From JBDGPU01 sp042219525 (lineage in GTDB: Archaea > Halobacteriota > Halobacteria > Halobacteriales > Haloferacaceae): DNA of 25,578 bases. The stretch covers positions 1-25,578 of the forward strand of contig JBDGPU010000207.1 of NCBI GenBank assembly GCA_042219525.1. The letters are read 5' to 3'. A program made the translations under genes and the position numbers. The notes under the pieces were generated by a model. The model was not told the origin of the DNA. It saw nothing but the letters and a program-made list of their open reading frames with translations, and ran no database searches. This document shows positions 1 to 10,793 of the stretch, piece by piece (the first letter of the stretch is position 1; every line of letters begins with the position of its first letter).

Positions 1-354
1 GTGGGACTGAAAGGGGCAGCCGCTGAGCGGGACGCTCTGCGAAGTAAGCACCGCAGGCCGGCGAGCGACCGCAGGGAGCGAGCCGGGTGAGGAGCGCAGC
101 GAGCAGCGCGACCGGTCAGCGGCTGGGGCTTTCTGGGCATGCTGAGTGGTGTTGTCAGCGATGCCAGCCGAACTTGTTTATAAGTGCGACCGCCTCAGCG
201 GCTGGGGCTTTCTGGGCATACCGAGTGGTGTCGCCAGCGACGGCAACAAAACCGTAACCACCTGAGCCGCCAACACCGACGCCCGAAAACCCAACTCAGA
301 ATAATCGCTGCCGGCACCGAACAGTTAACCCCTCCCCCGGCCGCACGTGCCTGT
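1..354. repeat. Left composite repeat block, gene-free
   Basis: I see no convincing gene in this stretch. Bases 3-16 read GGGACTGAAAGGGG. Two copies of a roughly 45-50 bp segment begin at 118 and 197 (79 bp apart), each opening with AGCGGCTGGGGCTTTCTGGG and continuing with a diverged GAGTGGTGT-GCCAGCGA tail. A TATA-like TTTATAAG lies between them at 177-184. Read on the minus strand, this is GAAAGCCC units followed by a GC-rich stretch ending in CCCCTTTCAGTCC. The same order of elements occurs on the plus strand at the right end of the window (24725-25290). Open frames running into this region from the gene at 355 have no family support. Confidence 0.7.
177..184 (+). promoter_or_regulatory. 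TATA-like box inside the left repeat
   Basis: TTTATAAG matches the haloarchaeal TATA consensus and sits inside the repeat unit. If used on the plus strand, transcription would begin near 204-208, giving a leader of about 150 nt for the hydrolase gene at 355 or a short non-coding RNA. The motif is nearly palindromic, so the direction is unclear. Confidence 0.4.
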
Positions 355-1263
355 ATGAACGTCGGTGACTTCGAGCCGGTTCGCGGCGCGTCGGACCTGT
401 ACGTACACGACACGGGGATGTACGGCACCCAGGGGTACGGGGCGGTCTACATCTACGACACGCCGAACCCGGCTGTGATCGATACGGGAATCGGGACGAA
501 CCGGGAGGCGCTGTTCGAGACCATCGCGGAGATCGGTATCGACGAGGACGAGCTCGACTGGATCCTGCCGACGCACGCCCACCTCGACCACGCGGGCGGC
601 GCGGGCTTCTTCGCCGAGAAGTTCCCGAACGCAGACGTGCGGATCCACGACCTCGGCGTGCGCCACCTCGTTTCCCCGGACCGACTCGTCGAGGGAACCA
701 AGAACGCCGTCGGTGACCAGTGGCGCCACTACGTCGAGCCGAAGCCGGTTCCGGAAGACCGCATCGAGGGCCTCTCCGGCGGCGAGACGCTCGACCTCGG
801 CGACCGCGAACTCGACGTCATCGAGGCCCCGGGCCACGCCCCGCATCAGACAGTCTTCCACGAGGCCGACGAGGGCGTGGTGTTCGTCGCGGACGCCGCC
901 GGGATCTACGTCCCCGAGCTCGACAGCGTGCGCCCGACCTCGCCGCCACCCCAGTTCGACCTCGACCAGTGTCTCGACGACGCCTCGACTATCGCCGACC
1001 TCGAGCCCGAGGTGCTCTGCTACCCGCACTTCGGCCCGCGCGAGTTCGAGCCGTCGCTCATCGAGGAGATGAAACGAGCCTACGTCGAATGGGTCGAGGC
1101 GGTCCGCCAGCAGCGCGAGGAACTCGAGGACGACGAGGCCGTCATCGAGCACTTCGTGGAGACGACCGAGGCCGCGGAGTTCTGGAACAAGGAACGCGCC
1201 CGGGCCGACGCCCGGCTCAACACGCGCGGCGTTCTGCGCTATCTGGACGAGAGGGAGTCGTAG
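355..1263 (+). CDS. Metallo-beta-lactamase-fold hydrolase
   Basis: A 302-residue cytoplasmic protein of the metallo-beta-lactamase superfamily. The metal-binding motif HAHLDH is at residues 74-79, followed by GG. The later ligands appear as GH (His161), an Asp in VADAAG (Asp180) and His225 in PHFG. This set suggests a dinuclear zinc or iron site of the glyoxalase II-like branch, with a helical C-terminal region of about 70 residues. The frame stays open upstream to 184, but that part translates repeat DNA and is Arg-rich, unlike the acidic remainder. I therefore chose the ATG at 355. The substrate cannot be read from the sequence. No signal peptide is visible. The acyl-CoA synthetase follows after 115 bp with its own TATA-like box, so an operon is not required. 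Confidence 0.9.
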   Translation: MNVGDFEPVRGASDLYVHDTGMYGTQGYGAVYIYDTPNPAVIDTGIGTNREALFETIAEIGIDEDELDWILPTHAHLDHAGGAGFFAEKFPNADVRIHDLGVRHLVSPDRLVEGTKNAVGDQWRHYVEPKPVPEDRIEGLSGGETLDLGDRELDVIEAPGHAPHQTVFHEADEGVVFVADAAGIYVPELDSVRPTSPPPQFDLDQCLDDASTIADLEPEVLCYPHFGPREFEPSLIEEMKRAYVEWVEAVRQQREELEDDEAVIEHFVETTEAAEFWNKERARADARLNTRGVLRYLDERES

Positions 1264-1348
1264 CCCCCGGAACTCGGCTGATCGATGGTGTTCGTTCCGT
1301 GGCTCCGTCCCCGGCTCGATTCTCGGTGAACTTCCACCGACCCAATAG

Positions 1349-1355
1349 TTTATTT
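1349..1355 (+). promoter_or_regulatory. TATA-like box of the acyl-CoA synthetase
   Basis: TTTATTT is centred about 27 bases before the ATG at 1379, the spacing expected for a leaderless haloarchaeal transcript. It supports that start. Confidence 0.5.
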
Positions 1356-1378
1356 GCTGGCGTAGAAACGGGTGTGGT

Positions 1379-3385
1379 ATGAACTGGCAGGCGGCCGAAC
1401 GCGAGTTCGACGACGAGGTCACCGCGAGCGAGCCGATTCCGCGGACGTTCGAACGGAGCGCGGAGCGCAACGCGGCCGAAATCGCCCAGCGGTACAAGGG
1501 CGGTATCCACGACCGGTCGCTCGTCGCGGCTGGCGTCGTGCCCGCGGCGCCCGACGGCGACTACGCCACCCTCACCTACGCCGAGATGCAGTCGATCGTC
1601 CGCAACCTCGCCGCCGGCTTCCGGGAGCTGGGCGTGGAGCGCGACACGCGGGTCGCCATCTTCGCCCACACGCGCATGGAGTGGGCACAGGTCGACTTCG
1701 CGGCGCTGGCCGCGGGCGCGACCGTCACCACCGTCTACCCCTCCTCCTCGGACGACCAGCTCGAGTACCTCCTCACGGACCCGGAGGCGACAGTCGTCGT
1801 CGCCGAGAACCAGGCGCTCCTCGACCAGCTCGACGGCGTCCGGTCGGACCTCCCCCACGACCTCGAGGCCGTCGTCACCCTCGACGAGGTCACCGGGTAC
1901 GCGGACGACGAGACGGTCCACGAACTGGGCGACGTTCACGAGATGGGCGCCGAGGCGTTCGACCCCGACGCCTACGAGTCGTGGATCGACGCGACGGACA
2001 TGGACGACCTCGCGAGCCTGATCTACACCTCCGGCACGACGGGCCGGCCGAAGGGGGTGCAGCTCACGCACGACAACTTCCGGTCGAACCTGACCCAGTG
2101 CTACCGCCGCCTCGGTCCCCGGCCGGACAAGGGTCCGGACGTGGCCGCGACGACGAGCGAGTCGACGACGCTGTCGTACCTCCCGCTCTCGCACGTGTTC
2201 GAGCGGCTCTCGGGCCACTTCCTCATGTTCGCGGTCGGCGCGACCGTCGCGTACGCCGAGAGCCCGGACACGCTGACGGAGGACTTCGGGCTCGTCGAGC
2301 CGACGACCGCGACGAGCGTCCCGCGCGTCTACGAGAAGCTCTACGACGGGATCCGCGAGCAGGCCAGCGCCTCGTCGGTGAAACAGCACATCTTCGAGTG
2401 GGCCGTCGACGTCGGGCGCGCGCACTACGAGGCGGACGATCCCGGCACGCTCCTGGAGCTCAAGCAGTCGATCGCCGACAAGCTCGTCTTCTCCGACGTC
2501 CGGGAGGCGCTCGGCGGCAACGTCGACTACTTCGTCTCCGGCGGCGGGTCGCTCTCGGCGGAGCTGTGTGCGCTCTACCACGCGATGGACCTCCCAATCT
2601 TAGAGGGCTACGGCCTGACCGAGACGTCCCCAGTCGTCTCCGTCAACCCAGGTGAGGCCCCGAAAGTCGGCACCATCGGCCCGCCGGTCGTCGACACCGA
2701 CCTCGCGCTCGACGGCGACGTCGTCGACGAGGGGCTCCGCCAGCGCGCCGACGGCGAGGTCGGCGAGCTGCTGGTCCGCGGGCCACAGGTGACCGACGGC
2801 TACTGGAACCGGCCGGAGGCGACGGCGGACGCGTTCACCGAGTCCGTCGACGACGACGCGATCGTCCGCGACACCGGCACCAACGCCGGCGAGGAGTGGT
2901 TCCACACGGGCGACATCGTCGAGGTCGACGCCGACGGCTACCTCGTCTTCCACGAGCGCGCCAAACAGCTCCTCGTGCTCTCGACGGGGAAGAACGTCGC
3001 ACCGGGGCCGATCGAGGACCGGTTCGCGGCCAACGAGTTCGTGGAGCAGTGTCTCGTGCTCGGCAGCGGCCGGAAGTTCGTCTCCGCGCTCATCGTGCCG
3101 AACCTTGACCGGATCGAGGCCTGGGCCGACGAGGAGGGGATCGTGCTCCCGGACGACCCGAACGAGGTCTGCCGAACCGACCGGGTCCGTGAGCGCATCG
3201 AGCGGGAAGTCGAGCACGTGAACGAGGACTACGAGGACCACGAGCAGATCAAGCAGTTCCGGCTCGTTCCGGAGGAGTTCACGGCGGAAAACGACCTGCT
3301 GACGCCGACGATGAAGAAGAAGCGCCGCAACATCCTCGACCGCTTCGCCGACGAGATCGACCAGGTCTACGAATCGGGCGAGTAG
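1379..3385 (+). CDS. AMP-forming long-chain acyl-CoA synthetase
   Basis: A 668-residue member of the adenylate-forming (ANL) superfamily that would join a fatty acid, ATP and CoA into acyl-CoA, AMP and pyrophosphate. The phosphate-binding A3 motif YTSGTTGRPKG is at residues 216-226. It is followed by YLPLSHVFER, the adenine-binding YGLTETSP motif, the conserved HTGD aspartate motif and a hinge region reading FHERAKQLLVLSTGKNVAP. The length and the LPLSHVFER variant fit the long-chain FadD/FAA-like group rather than acetyl-CoA synthetase. The protein is soluble and acidic. Leaderless start at 1379, supported by the TATA-like box at 1349. The aldehyde oxidoreductase downstream starts after 65 bp with its own promoter. 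It could feed aldehyde-derived acids to this ligase, but that link is only inference from proximity. Chain-length preference is unknown. Confidence 0.93.
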   Translation: MNWQAAEREFDDEVTASEPIPRTFERSAERNAAEIAQRYKGGIHDRSLVAAGVVPAAPDGDYATLTYAEMQSIVRNLAAGFRELGVERDTRVAIFAHTRMEWAQVDFAALAAGATVTTVYPSSSDDQLEYLLTDPEATVVVAENQALLDQLDGVRSDLPHDLEAVVTLDEVTGYADDETVHELGDVHEMGAEAFDPDAYESWIDATDMDDLASLIYTSGTTGRPKGVQLTHDNFRSNLTQCYRRLGPRPDKGPDVAATTSESTTLSYLPLSHVFERLSGHFLMFAVGATVAYAESPDTLTEDFGLVEPTTATSVPRVYEKLYDGIREQASASSVKQHIFEWAVDVGRAHYEADDPGTLLELKQSIADKLVFSDVREALGGNVDYFVSGGGSLSAELCALYHAMDLPILEGYGLTETSPVVSVNPGEAPKVGTIGPPVVDTDLALDGDVVDEGLRQRADGEVGELLVRGPQVTDGYWNRPEATADAFTESVDDDAIVRDTGTNAGEEWFHTGDIVEVDADGYLVFHERAKQLLVLSTGKNVAPGPIEDRFAANEFVEQCLVLGSGRKFVSALIVPNLDRIEAWADEEGIVLPDDPNEVCRTDRVRERIEREVEHVNEDYEDHEQIKQFRLVPEEFTAENDLLTPTMKKKRRNILDRFADEIDQVYESGE

Positions 3386-3420
3386 CGGAAGGCGGGCGTC
3401 GTCCGCCGGTCGTCGTGACG

Positions 3421-3428
3421 TTTTATAT
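3421..3428 (+). promoter_or_regulatory. TATA-like box of the aldehyde oxidoreductase
   Basis: TTTTATAT is centred about 27 bases before the ATG at 3451. This supports a leaderless transcript and argues against the upstream GTG at 3415, which would place the promoter inside the gene. Confidence 0.65.
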
Positions 3429-3450
3429 TGCGTCGTCCGATCGTTCAGCC

Positions 3451-5190
3451 ATGAAACACGCACAGGGGCCGCTCCTCTCGATCGACGTCGGCGAGCGAAC
3501 CGCGGAGACGGAAACCATCGACGACTTGCTCCGGGGGTTCCCGGGCGGCCGCGGGCTGAACACCCGCCTGGCCTACGAGCGCGTGCCGTTCGACGTCGAC
3601 CCGCTCGGGTCGGAGAACCGTGTCTACTTCGCGACCGGCCCGATGCAGTACTCGACGACCTCCTACACGGGCCGGATGGCGGCGACCGGCGTCTCGCCGC
3701 TGACGAACGGCCTGCTCTCGTCGAACGCGGGCGGCTTCCTCTCGCGGAACTTCACCGGGGCGGGCTACGCCGCCGTCGAAATTACGGGCGAGAGCGACGA
3801 ACTCGTCGCGATCCACGTGCGGGAACGCGGTGGCGACGGCGAGGATGGAGCTCCCCGGGTCACGTTCGAGCCGGTTCCGGAACTCGCGGAAGCCGAGGTC
3901 TCCGCCGTCTCCGACTACATGGCCGCGGAACACGACCTCTCACAGGAGCACATTGCCTGCATCGGCCCGGCCGGGGAGCACGAGGTGCGGTTCGCCTGCA
4001 TCATGACCTCGAACACGCGCGCGTTCGGGCGCGGCGGGCTCGGGGCCGTGCTGGGGGCGAAGAACGTCAAGGCAGTCACCTTCGACGGCGACGCCGACGA
4101 GCAACTGGACCTCGACTGGCCGGACGCGGCGAGCGACGTCCACCGCGAGGCCGCGACGCAGGACCACATCATGAAGCGCCAGGGGACCACGAGCGTCGCG
4201 GAGCTCGCGAACGCCGTCGACGCGCTCCCGAGCTACTACTTCTCGGAACGGTCCTACGAGGACATCGAGTCCATCTCCGGCGACCGCGTCGAGGAGAAGA
4301 AGTACAAGAAGGGCACCTGCTCGCAGTGCGCGTTCGCCTGCAAGCTGCCGACGAAAGACGAGGCCCGCGGCCTCGAGACGGAGGGGCCGGAGTACGAGAC
4401 CCTGATGGCGTTCGGCTCGAACGCCGGCGTCGACGACATCGTCGACGTGATGGCCGCCAACGAGCTGTGTGACGAGCTCGGCATGGACACCATCTCCTGT
4501 GGCGACGTCGTCTCGATGTACCTCTCGGCCGAAGCCGAGTTCGGCAACGCCGACCTGATCACCGACCTCGTCGAGCAGATCGCCTATCGCGAGGGCGTCG
4601 GCGACACGCTCGCCGAGGGCGTCGCCCGCGCACACGACGAGTTCGACCGCGAGAACTGGACCGTCAAGGGGATGGAGTTCTCCGCCCACGACGGCCGGAA
4701 GCTCAACGGCCAGGGGCTCGGCTTCGCCACCTCGAACCGCGGCGCCGACCACATGTACGGCGAGTTCTACCCCTACGAGTACCCCCTCGTCGACGAGGAG
4801 CAGGCGCTCGACCCGAGCGGACTGGAAGGCAAGCCGCCCAAACTCGCCGAGAAGGAGAATCGGAACGCCGTCCTCGACTCCGCCGTCGTCTGCAAGTTCT
4901 CGCGCGGGACGATTACGGACGAGCGGCTCGCCACGCTGCTGGACGCCGACTACGACGAGTTGCTCGAGATGGGCGGCCGCGTCGTCGAACTGGAGCGCGC
5001 GTTCAACAACGCTCGCGGCTTCGACCGGGACGACGACGTGCTCCCGTACGACATCGAGGGCCTCGACGTCGCGCTCGACGAGTACTACGCCTTCCGCGGG
5101 TGGAACGCCGACGGCACCGTTCCGGGCTACGAGGCTGGCGACGTCCCCGCGCTCTCGGGCGGCGACGGCGCGACGCCGGCTGACGACTGA
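3451..5190 (+). CDS. aor: Tungsten-dependent aldehyde:ferredoxin oxidoreductase
   Basis: A 579-residue protein of the AOR family, which oxidises aldehydes to carboxylic acids with ferredoxin as acceptor, using a tungstopterin and one 4Fe-4S cluster. The N-terminal domain shows PGGRGLNTRLAYE (31-43), ATGPMQYSTTSYTGRM and GGLGAVLGAKNVKAV, typical of pterin binding. The cluster ligands are Cys290, Cys293 and Cys297 (CSQCAFAC), with Cys481 (VVCKF) as the fourth, matching the C-x2-C-x3-C plus distant Cys pattern of Pyrococcus AOR. EGPEYE at 311-316 corresponds to the conserved active-site glutamate region. Start chosen at 3451 from the TATA spacing. No transporter or cofactor gene for tungsten is adjacent. 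The substrate range, and W versus Mo, cannot be read here. The length is slightly below the roughly 600 residues of the thermophile enzymes. Confidence 0.93.
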   Translation: MKHAQGPLLSIDVGERTAETETIDDLLRGFPGGRGLNTRLAYERVPFDVDPLGSENRVYFATGPMQYSTTSYTGRMAATGVSPLTNGLLSSNAGGFLSRNFTGAGYAAVEITGESDELVAIHVRERGGDGEDGAPRVTFEPVPELAEAEVSAVSDYMAAEHDLSQEHIACIGPAGEHEVRFACIMTSNTRAFGRGGLGAVLGAKNVKAVTFDGDADEQLDLDWPDAASDVHREAATQDHIMKRQGTTSVAELANAVDALPSYYFSERSYEDIESISGDRVEEKKYKKGTCSQCAFACKLPTKDEARGLETEGPEYETLMAFGSNAGVDDIVDVMAANELCDELGMDTISCGDVVSMYLSAEAEFGNADLITDLVEQIAYREGVGDTLAEGVARAHDEFDRENWTVKGMEFSAHDGRKLNGQGLGFATSNRGADHMYGEFYPYEYPLVDEEQALDPSGLEGKPPKLAEKENRNAVLDSAVVCKFSRGTITDERLATLLDADYDELLEMGGRVVELERAFNNARGFDRDDDVLPYDIEGLDVALDEYYAFRGWNADGTVPGYEAGDVPALSGGDGATPADD

Positions 5191-5234
5191 CTCGTCACCC
5201 GCCCCGGGCGAGCAGTCAGTTGGCCGCTGGATCG

Positions 5235-6377
5235 TCAGTCGGCTGCCGAGTCGTCGACGGCCTCGAACTGGAGGCAGACGACGCTCCCCTTCGGCTCGTT
5301 GTCCTCGAATCGGACGTGCCCGTCGGAGGCGGTGACGAGCCAGTGAACGAGCCAGAGCCCGAGCCCGCTCCCGTGTTCCAGCGACGTCTCGAAGCCGCGC
5401 TCGAGCACCGAGACTTGCTCGTCCGGGATGCCGGGACCGTTGTCAGCGACGTGCAGTTCGACGAACCGTGCCCCATCTCGTTCGATAGTCTCGGCGTCGA
5501 CGACGACCCGCGGCGTCGGCTCGTCGCAGTGGGCTACCGCGTTCTCGACGACGTTCCGGACGGCGGAGGAGACCAGCGGATGCGCCCGGACGTGAAGCCG
5601 GTCCGGGAGGGAGACGGTTACCTCGGCGTTCGGTTCCGCGTTCCGGACCTGCTCGATAGCCGCGTCGACGATGGCGACGAGGTCGATGACCTCGCGGTCG
5701 GTCTCGTCGCTGCGGAGGACGGCCTCTATCTCGCGAGCCTGTTCGCCGAGCTCGACGAGTCGCTGGGCCTCCGCCTCGATCTTGTCGGTGCGGTCGGCGA
5801 CCGCCGGCTCGTCCTCGGCGATCAGGTTCGCGTGCCCCTGGATGAGGTTCACGCCGTTCCGGAGGTCGTGACGAAGCACCCGGTTCAACACGGTGAGCTG
5901 GTCGCTCAGTCGCTCGGCGCGGTCGCCGGCGGCCGCGGCCCGGCGGCGCGCGACGCGCTGTCGGCTGTCGTAGACGCCGATCACGAACCCGCCGAGCAGT
6001 CCGCTCGTGGCGGCGTTGGCGATCATGTACCGCCAGTCGCTCATCATGACGCCCTCCGCCTGCTGGTACATGACGGTGATCAGCCCACCCGCGGCCAGCA
6101 GCGCCGCGCCGAACGCGGCCCAGGCGCCGATGCGAGCAATTTCGGCCCCCTCGAAGTCGCTCTTCCAGAGCCAGCCACCGCCGAGGAGGATGCCCATGGC
6201 CTGCGCCATCGGAAAGAGCGAGCCCAGGACGAACGACCGCAGGTTCTCCCCGGGGTCGCTGGCGTGGACCAGATGGACCGTGAAAAACGCGGCGCTCAGC
6301 CCGCTGACGAGGGTGACGCCGACGAGGGCCTTCCGACGTTCGGTGACGGTAACCATTCGCTGTACTATTGAGACCAT
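5235..6377 (-). CDS. Membrane-bound sensor histidine kinase (4TM)
   Basis: Counting from the ATG at 6377, this is a 380-residue kinase. About four hydrophobic segments lie near residues 17-38, 47-70, 82-104 and 118-137, with almost no extracellular loop. The HisKA H-box VLRHDLRNGVN follows, with phospho-acceptor His170. The ATPase domain has an N-box NVVENAV (near Asn279), G1 DNGPG (312-316) and G2 GSGLGL (336-341). The compact 4TM sensor and LRHDLRN H-box are typical of haloarchaeal orphan kinases. No response regulator is adjacent, and the cue is unknown, possibly membrane state or redox. The frame is open up to 6476, but that part is proline- and arginine-rich non-haloarchaeal sequence. 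The ATG at 6356 is an alternative start. The gene converges on aor with a 44-bp gap. Confidence 0.88.
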   Translation of the reverse strand: MVSIVQRMVTVTERRKALVGVTLVSGLSAAFFTVHLVHASDPGENLRSFVLGSLFPMAQAMGILLGGGWLWKSDFEGAEIARIGAWAAFGAALLAAGGLITVMYQQAEGVMMSDWRYMIANAATSGLLGGFVIGVYDSRQRVARRRAAAAGDRAERLSDQLTVLNRVLRHDLRNGVNLIQGHANLIAEDEPAVADRTDKIEAEAQRLVELGEQAREIEAVLRSDETDREVIDLVAIVDAAIEQVRNAEPNAEVTVSLPDRLHVRAHPLVSSAVRNVVENAVAHCDEPTPRVVVDAETIERDGARFVELHVADNGPGIPDEQVSVLERGFETSLEHGSGLGLWLVHWLVTASDGHVRFEDNEPKGSVVCLQFEAVDDSAAD

Positions 6378-6474
6378 ACCGCAGACGATTGAAAACGCTT
6401 GCCCACGGCGCGACGGTGGGGCTGCGGCGTGCTGTGGTTCCGGGCGATGGGGCGTCGACCGGCTCGGGCCTGCC

Positions 6475-6552
6475 AACCGGTCAGGCCTACCGGACAGTCC
6501 AACCGGTCAGGCCTACCGGACAGTCCAACTGGTCGGGCCTACCGGTCAGTCC
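6475..6552. repeat. 26-bp tandem repeat, three copies
   Basis: Copies occupy 6475-6500, 6501-6526 and 6527-6552. The first two are identical and the third has four substitutions. Each copy contains GGTCAGGCCTACCGG, and a degenerate relative (CCGGCTCGGGCCTGCC) precedes the array. The array lies between the start of the histidine kinase and the 3' end of the DUF5806-like gene, and the third copy overlaps that gene's stop codon at 6546-6548. Confidence 0.85.
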
Positions 6553-7358
6553 TGGGCCGGTTCGTGGACGTGGCCGCACTCCGGACACTGGACCTCCTCG
6601 CCGCGGAGCTCCTGGCTCGACGAGCGGACCTCGCGCATCACGCTGGAGATGCGCTCCTCGGCTTCCAGCTCGTCCTCGACGTCGAGGTCGACCCCCTCGA
6701 CCTCGAGGAGGAACTTCGCGATCTCCGTGACCTCGTACATCGTCTCGTCGAGGTCCTCGGCGGTGAAGAACCCGCACATCGCGCCGTAGAGGAACGTCGC
6801 GCCCGCCTTCGTCACCTTCTCCTCGAAGGAGTGGCGGGCCTGGTTGACCGCCTGGGGGGAGTAGGTGTCCGTCATGAACGGGATGAGTTCGGGGAGGTTC
6901 TCGCCGATCTTCGTCATCTCCACGCCGGTCTCCGTCCGGAAGTCGGCACAGAGCCGCGCGATCGCCCACTCGCGGGCCGTGACGTACGTCCGGTCGCGGA
7001 GGAACTCGTTGACGCGGTCGTACTGGGCGCCGTCCATCTTCTGGAACCGTTCGTACTTCTGGACGTCCCGCGGGACGTCGGTGGCGGTCGGGTCGCTCTC
7101 GGCGGTGTCATCGCCGGCGACGGATTCGTCGCTGGCGGCAGTTCCGTCGCTGGTGGCAGTTCCGTCGCTCTCGGACGATTCGTCGGAGGGGGTCCCGTCT
7201 GCAGCGGGGTCGTCGGAAGGGATGTCGTCGGAAGATGCTTCGCCTGCGGCAGGGTCGTCGGAATCGGCGCCCGGGTCGTCGCTCGCGACAGCGGGATCCG
7301 TGCCCGTTTCGGCACCCTCGCCCGTTGACTCCTGGCTTGCGGCTCGCTCCTCGGTCAT
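6546..7358 (-). CDS. DUF5806-like haloarchaeal protein
   Basis: A 270-residue protein of unknown function. Residues 1-95 are low-complexity and made almost only of Asp, Ser, Ala, Gly, Thr and Pro, with repeated SDDP/SDG motifs; this part is surely disordered. The conserved core starts near RDVQKYERFQKMDG (residue 97 on) and is mainly helical. It includes REWAIARLCADFRTETG, FMTDTYSPQAVNQAR and FLYGAMCGFFTAEDLDETMYE. I recognise this as the haloarchaeal DUF5806 type. The tail ends with CPECGH (258-263), a half zinc-ribbon. Start chosen at 7358 because a TATA-like CCCTTTTGC (minus strand of 7382-7390) is centred 27 bases upstream; the longer frame to 7475 is not supported. It probably belongs to the core genome rather than the metal block. 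The role is unknown. Confidence 0.8.
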   Translation of the reverse strand: MTEERAASQESTGEGAETGTDPAVASDDPGADSDDPAAGEASSDDIPSDDPAADGTPSDESSESDGTATSDGTAASDESVAGDDTAESDPTATDVPRDVQKYERFQKMDGAQYDRVNEFLRDRTYVTAREWAIARLCADFRTETGVEMTKIGENLPELIPFMTDTYSPQAVNQARHSFEEKVTKAGATFLYGAMCGFFTAEDLDETMYEVTEIAKFLLEVEGVDLDVEDELEAEERISSVMREVRSSSQELRGEEVQCPECGHVHEPAQD

Positions 7359-7492
7359 ACAGTGTGTATTCCGACCGGCACGCAAAAGGGTTGCCCGTAG
7401 GACCGCAAGCAAGCAAGACCCGGGAGCCAGCTTCCGACTGAGTCGGGTCCTGCCGTGAGGTATTTCGCTCCGCACAGTGGGCGACCGCTACT

Positions 7493-7511
7493 CCGACAGG
7501 GCAACAGTCGG
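7493..7511 (-). terminator. Possible hairpin after the Zn/Cd ATPase
   Basis: CCGAC and GTCGG form a 5-bp stem with a 9-nt loop, 17 bases beyond the stop codon of the ATPase gene. No T-run follows, so a terminator role is weak. It also lies at the composition change between the core-like and metal regions. Confidence 0.25.
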
Positions 7512-7527
7512 CGCCCTCACCCACCGA

Positions 7528-10203
<2,676 letters not shown>

Positions 10204-10793
10204 ATTCAACCGTTGGCGACACGGACTTAATAATATTCCTGCTATTAAACCCCCATATATTAGCCATTATTAGTAATATAGAATGTGTATTTTAATAACT
10301 TAAGCGAAGTGTTTTGAGCGCGTCTCTCAGAATGTGTCGAACCGATCCCGACAGATTCCGTTGAATACGGAGACTCAATCGTGATCGGATACGACGGCAA
10401 CCGTCAAATTGATCCCGACTCGATGGCGAGAGGCCGGCGGTACAGCAGCCAGCCTCAGATGTCACCCGTACCATCGGGGCGTCACCCTTGATTCCGTACA
10501 CGGCTTAAATGATGGAGAAATCAGCGGTTAACGACGAAGACCGTCGACGAGAGCAGGGGATCCAGCGAGCACTTCTCCTGAAGTTCGACATTGGAACATG
10601 TTACTTCGATGGGGTTCGAGCTGTCTTCAGCCCGACAGCGCCCTTGATTGGAATACTGCTACGCTGAACAAGTGAGCTAATCCACGTCGGCTATTGATTA
10701 AGCTAGTCACCCCCGGCAGGTCAAACAAAGGCGAAGTCCTACTCGCCGAGAATCCGCGGTCACCTCTTACGTCGGGGTGCCGGAAACAAACAT
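10204..10793. promoter_or_regulatory. Divergent intergenic region with AT-rich promoter island
   Basis: The first 100 bases are strikingly AT-rich for this genome. They hold the minus-strand TATA-like box of the ATPase (10226-10235) inside an inverted repeat TTAATA-N10-TATTAA (10227-10248). A second imperfect pair, ATATTA-N11-TAATAT, lies near 10257-10279. The rest, 10300-10793, holds no gene I can support. A plus-strand frame of 52 residues (10509-10667) and a minus-strand frame of 69 residues are open but resemble no family I know. The copper-protein gene at 10794 has only a weak TATA candidate, CTCTTACG, near 10763-10772. Confidence 0.55.

Noticed and set aside
184..354. Upstream extension of the hydrolase frame
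   Set aside because: It translates repeat DNA into an Arg-rich peptide unlike the acidic protein; the ATG at 355 fits the family.
325..1497. Long minus-strand frame of 390 residues opposite the hydrolase
   Set aside because: It mirrors a clear metallo-beta-lactamase gene and has no recognisable domain; such antisense frames are usual in GC-rich haloarchaeal DNA.
1217..2581. Minus-strand frame of 454 residues opposite the acyl-CoA synthetase
   Set aside because: Arg/Val-rich shadow of a gene with full ANL motifs on the other strand.
3415..3450. GTG start at 3415 for the aldehyde oxidoreductase
   Set aside because: It would include the TATA-like box within the gene; the ATG at 3451 has the right leaderless spacing.
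5220..6371. Plus-strand frame of 383 residues opposite the histidine kinase
   Set aside because: The minus strand has H, N and G boxes, while the plus frame shows only Asp/Val/Arg shadow composition.
10509..10667. 52-residue plus-strand frame
   Set aside because: No clear promoter, ribosome-binding site or family resemblance; kept only as a note in the intergenic entry.
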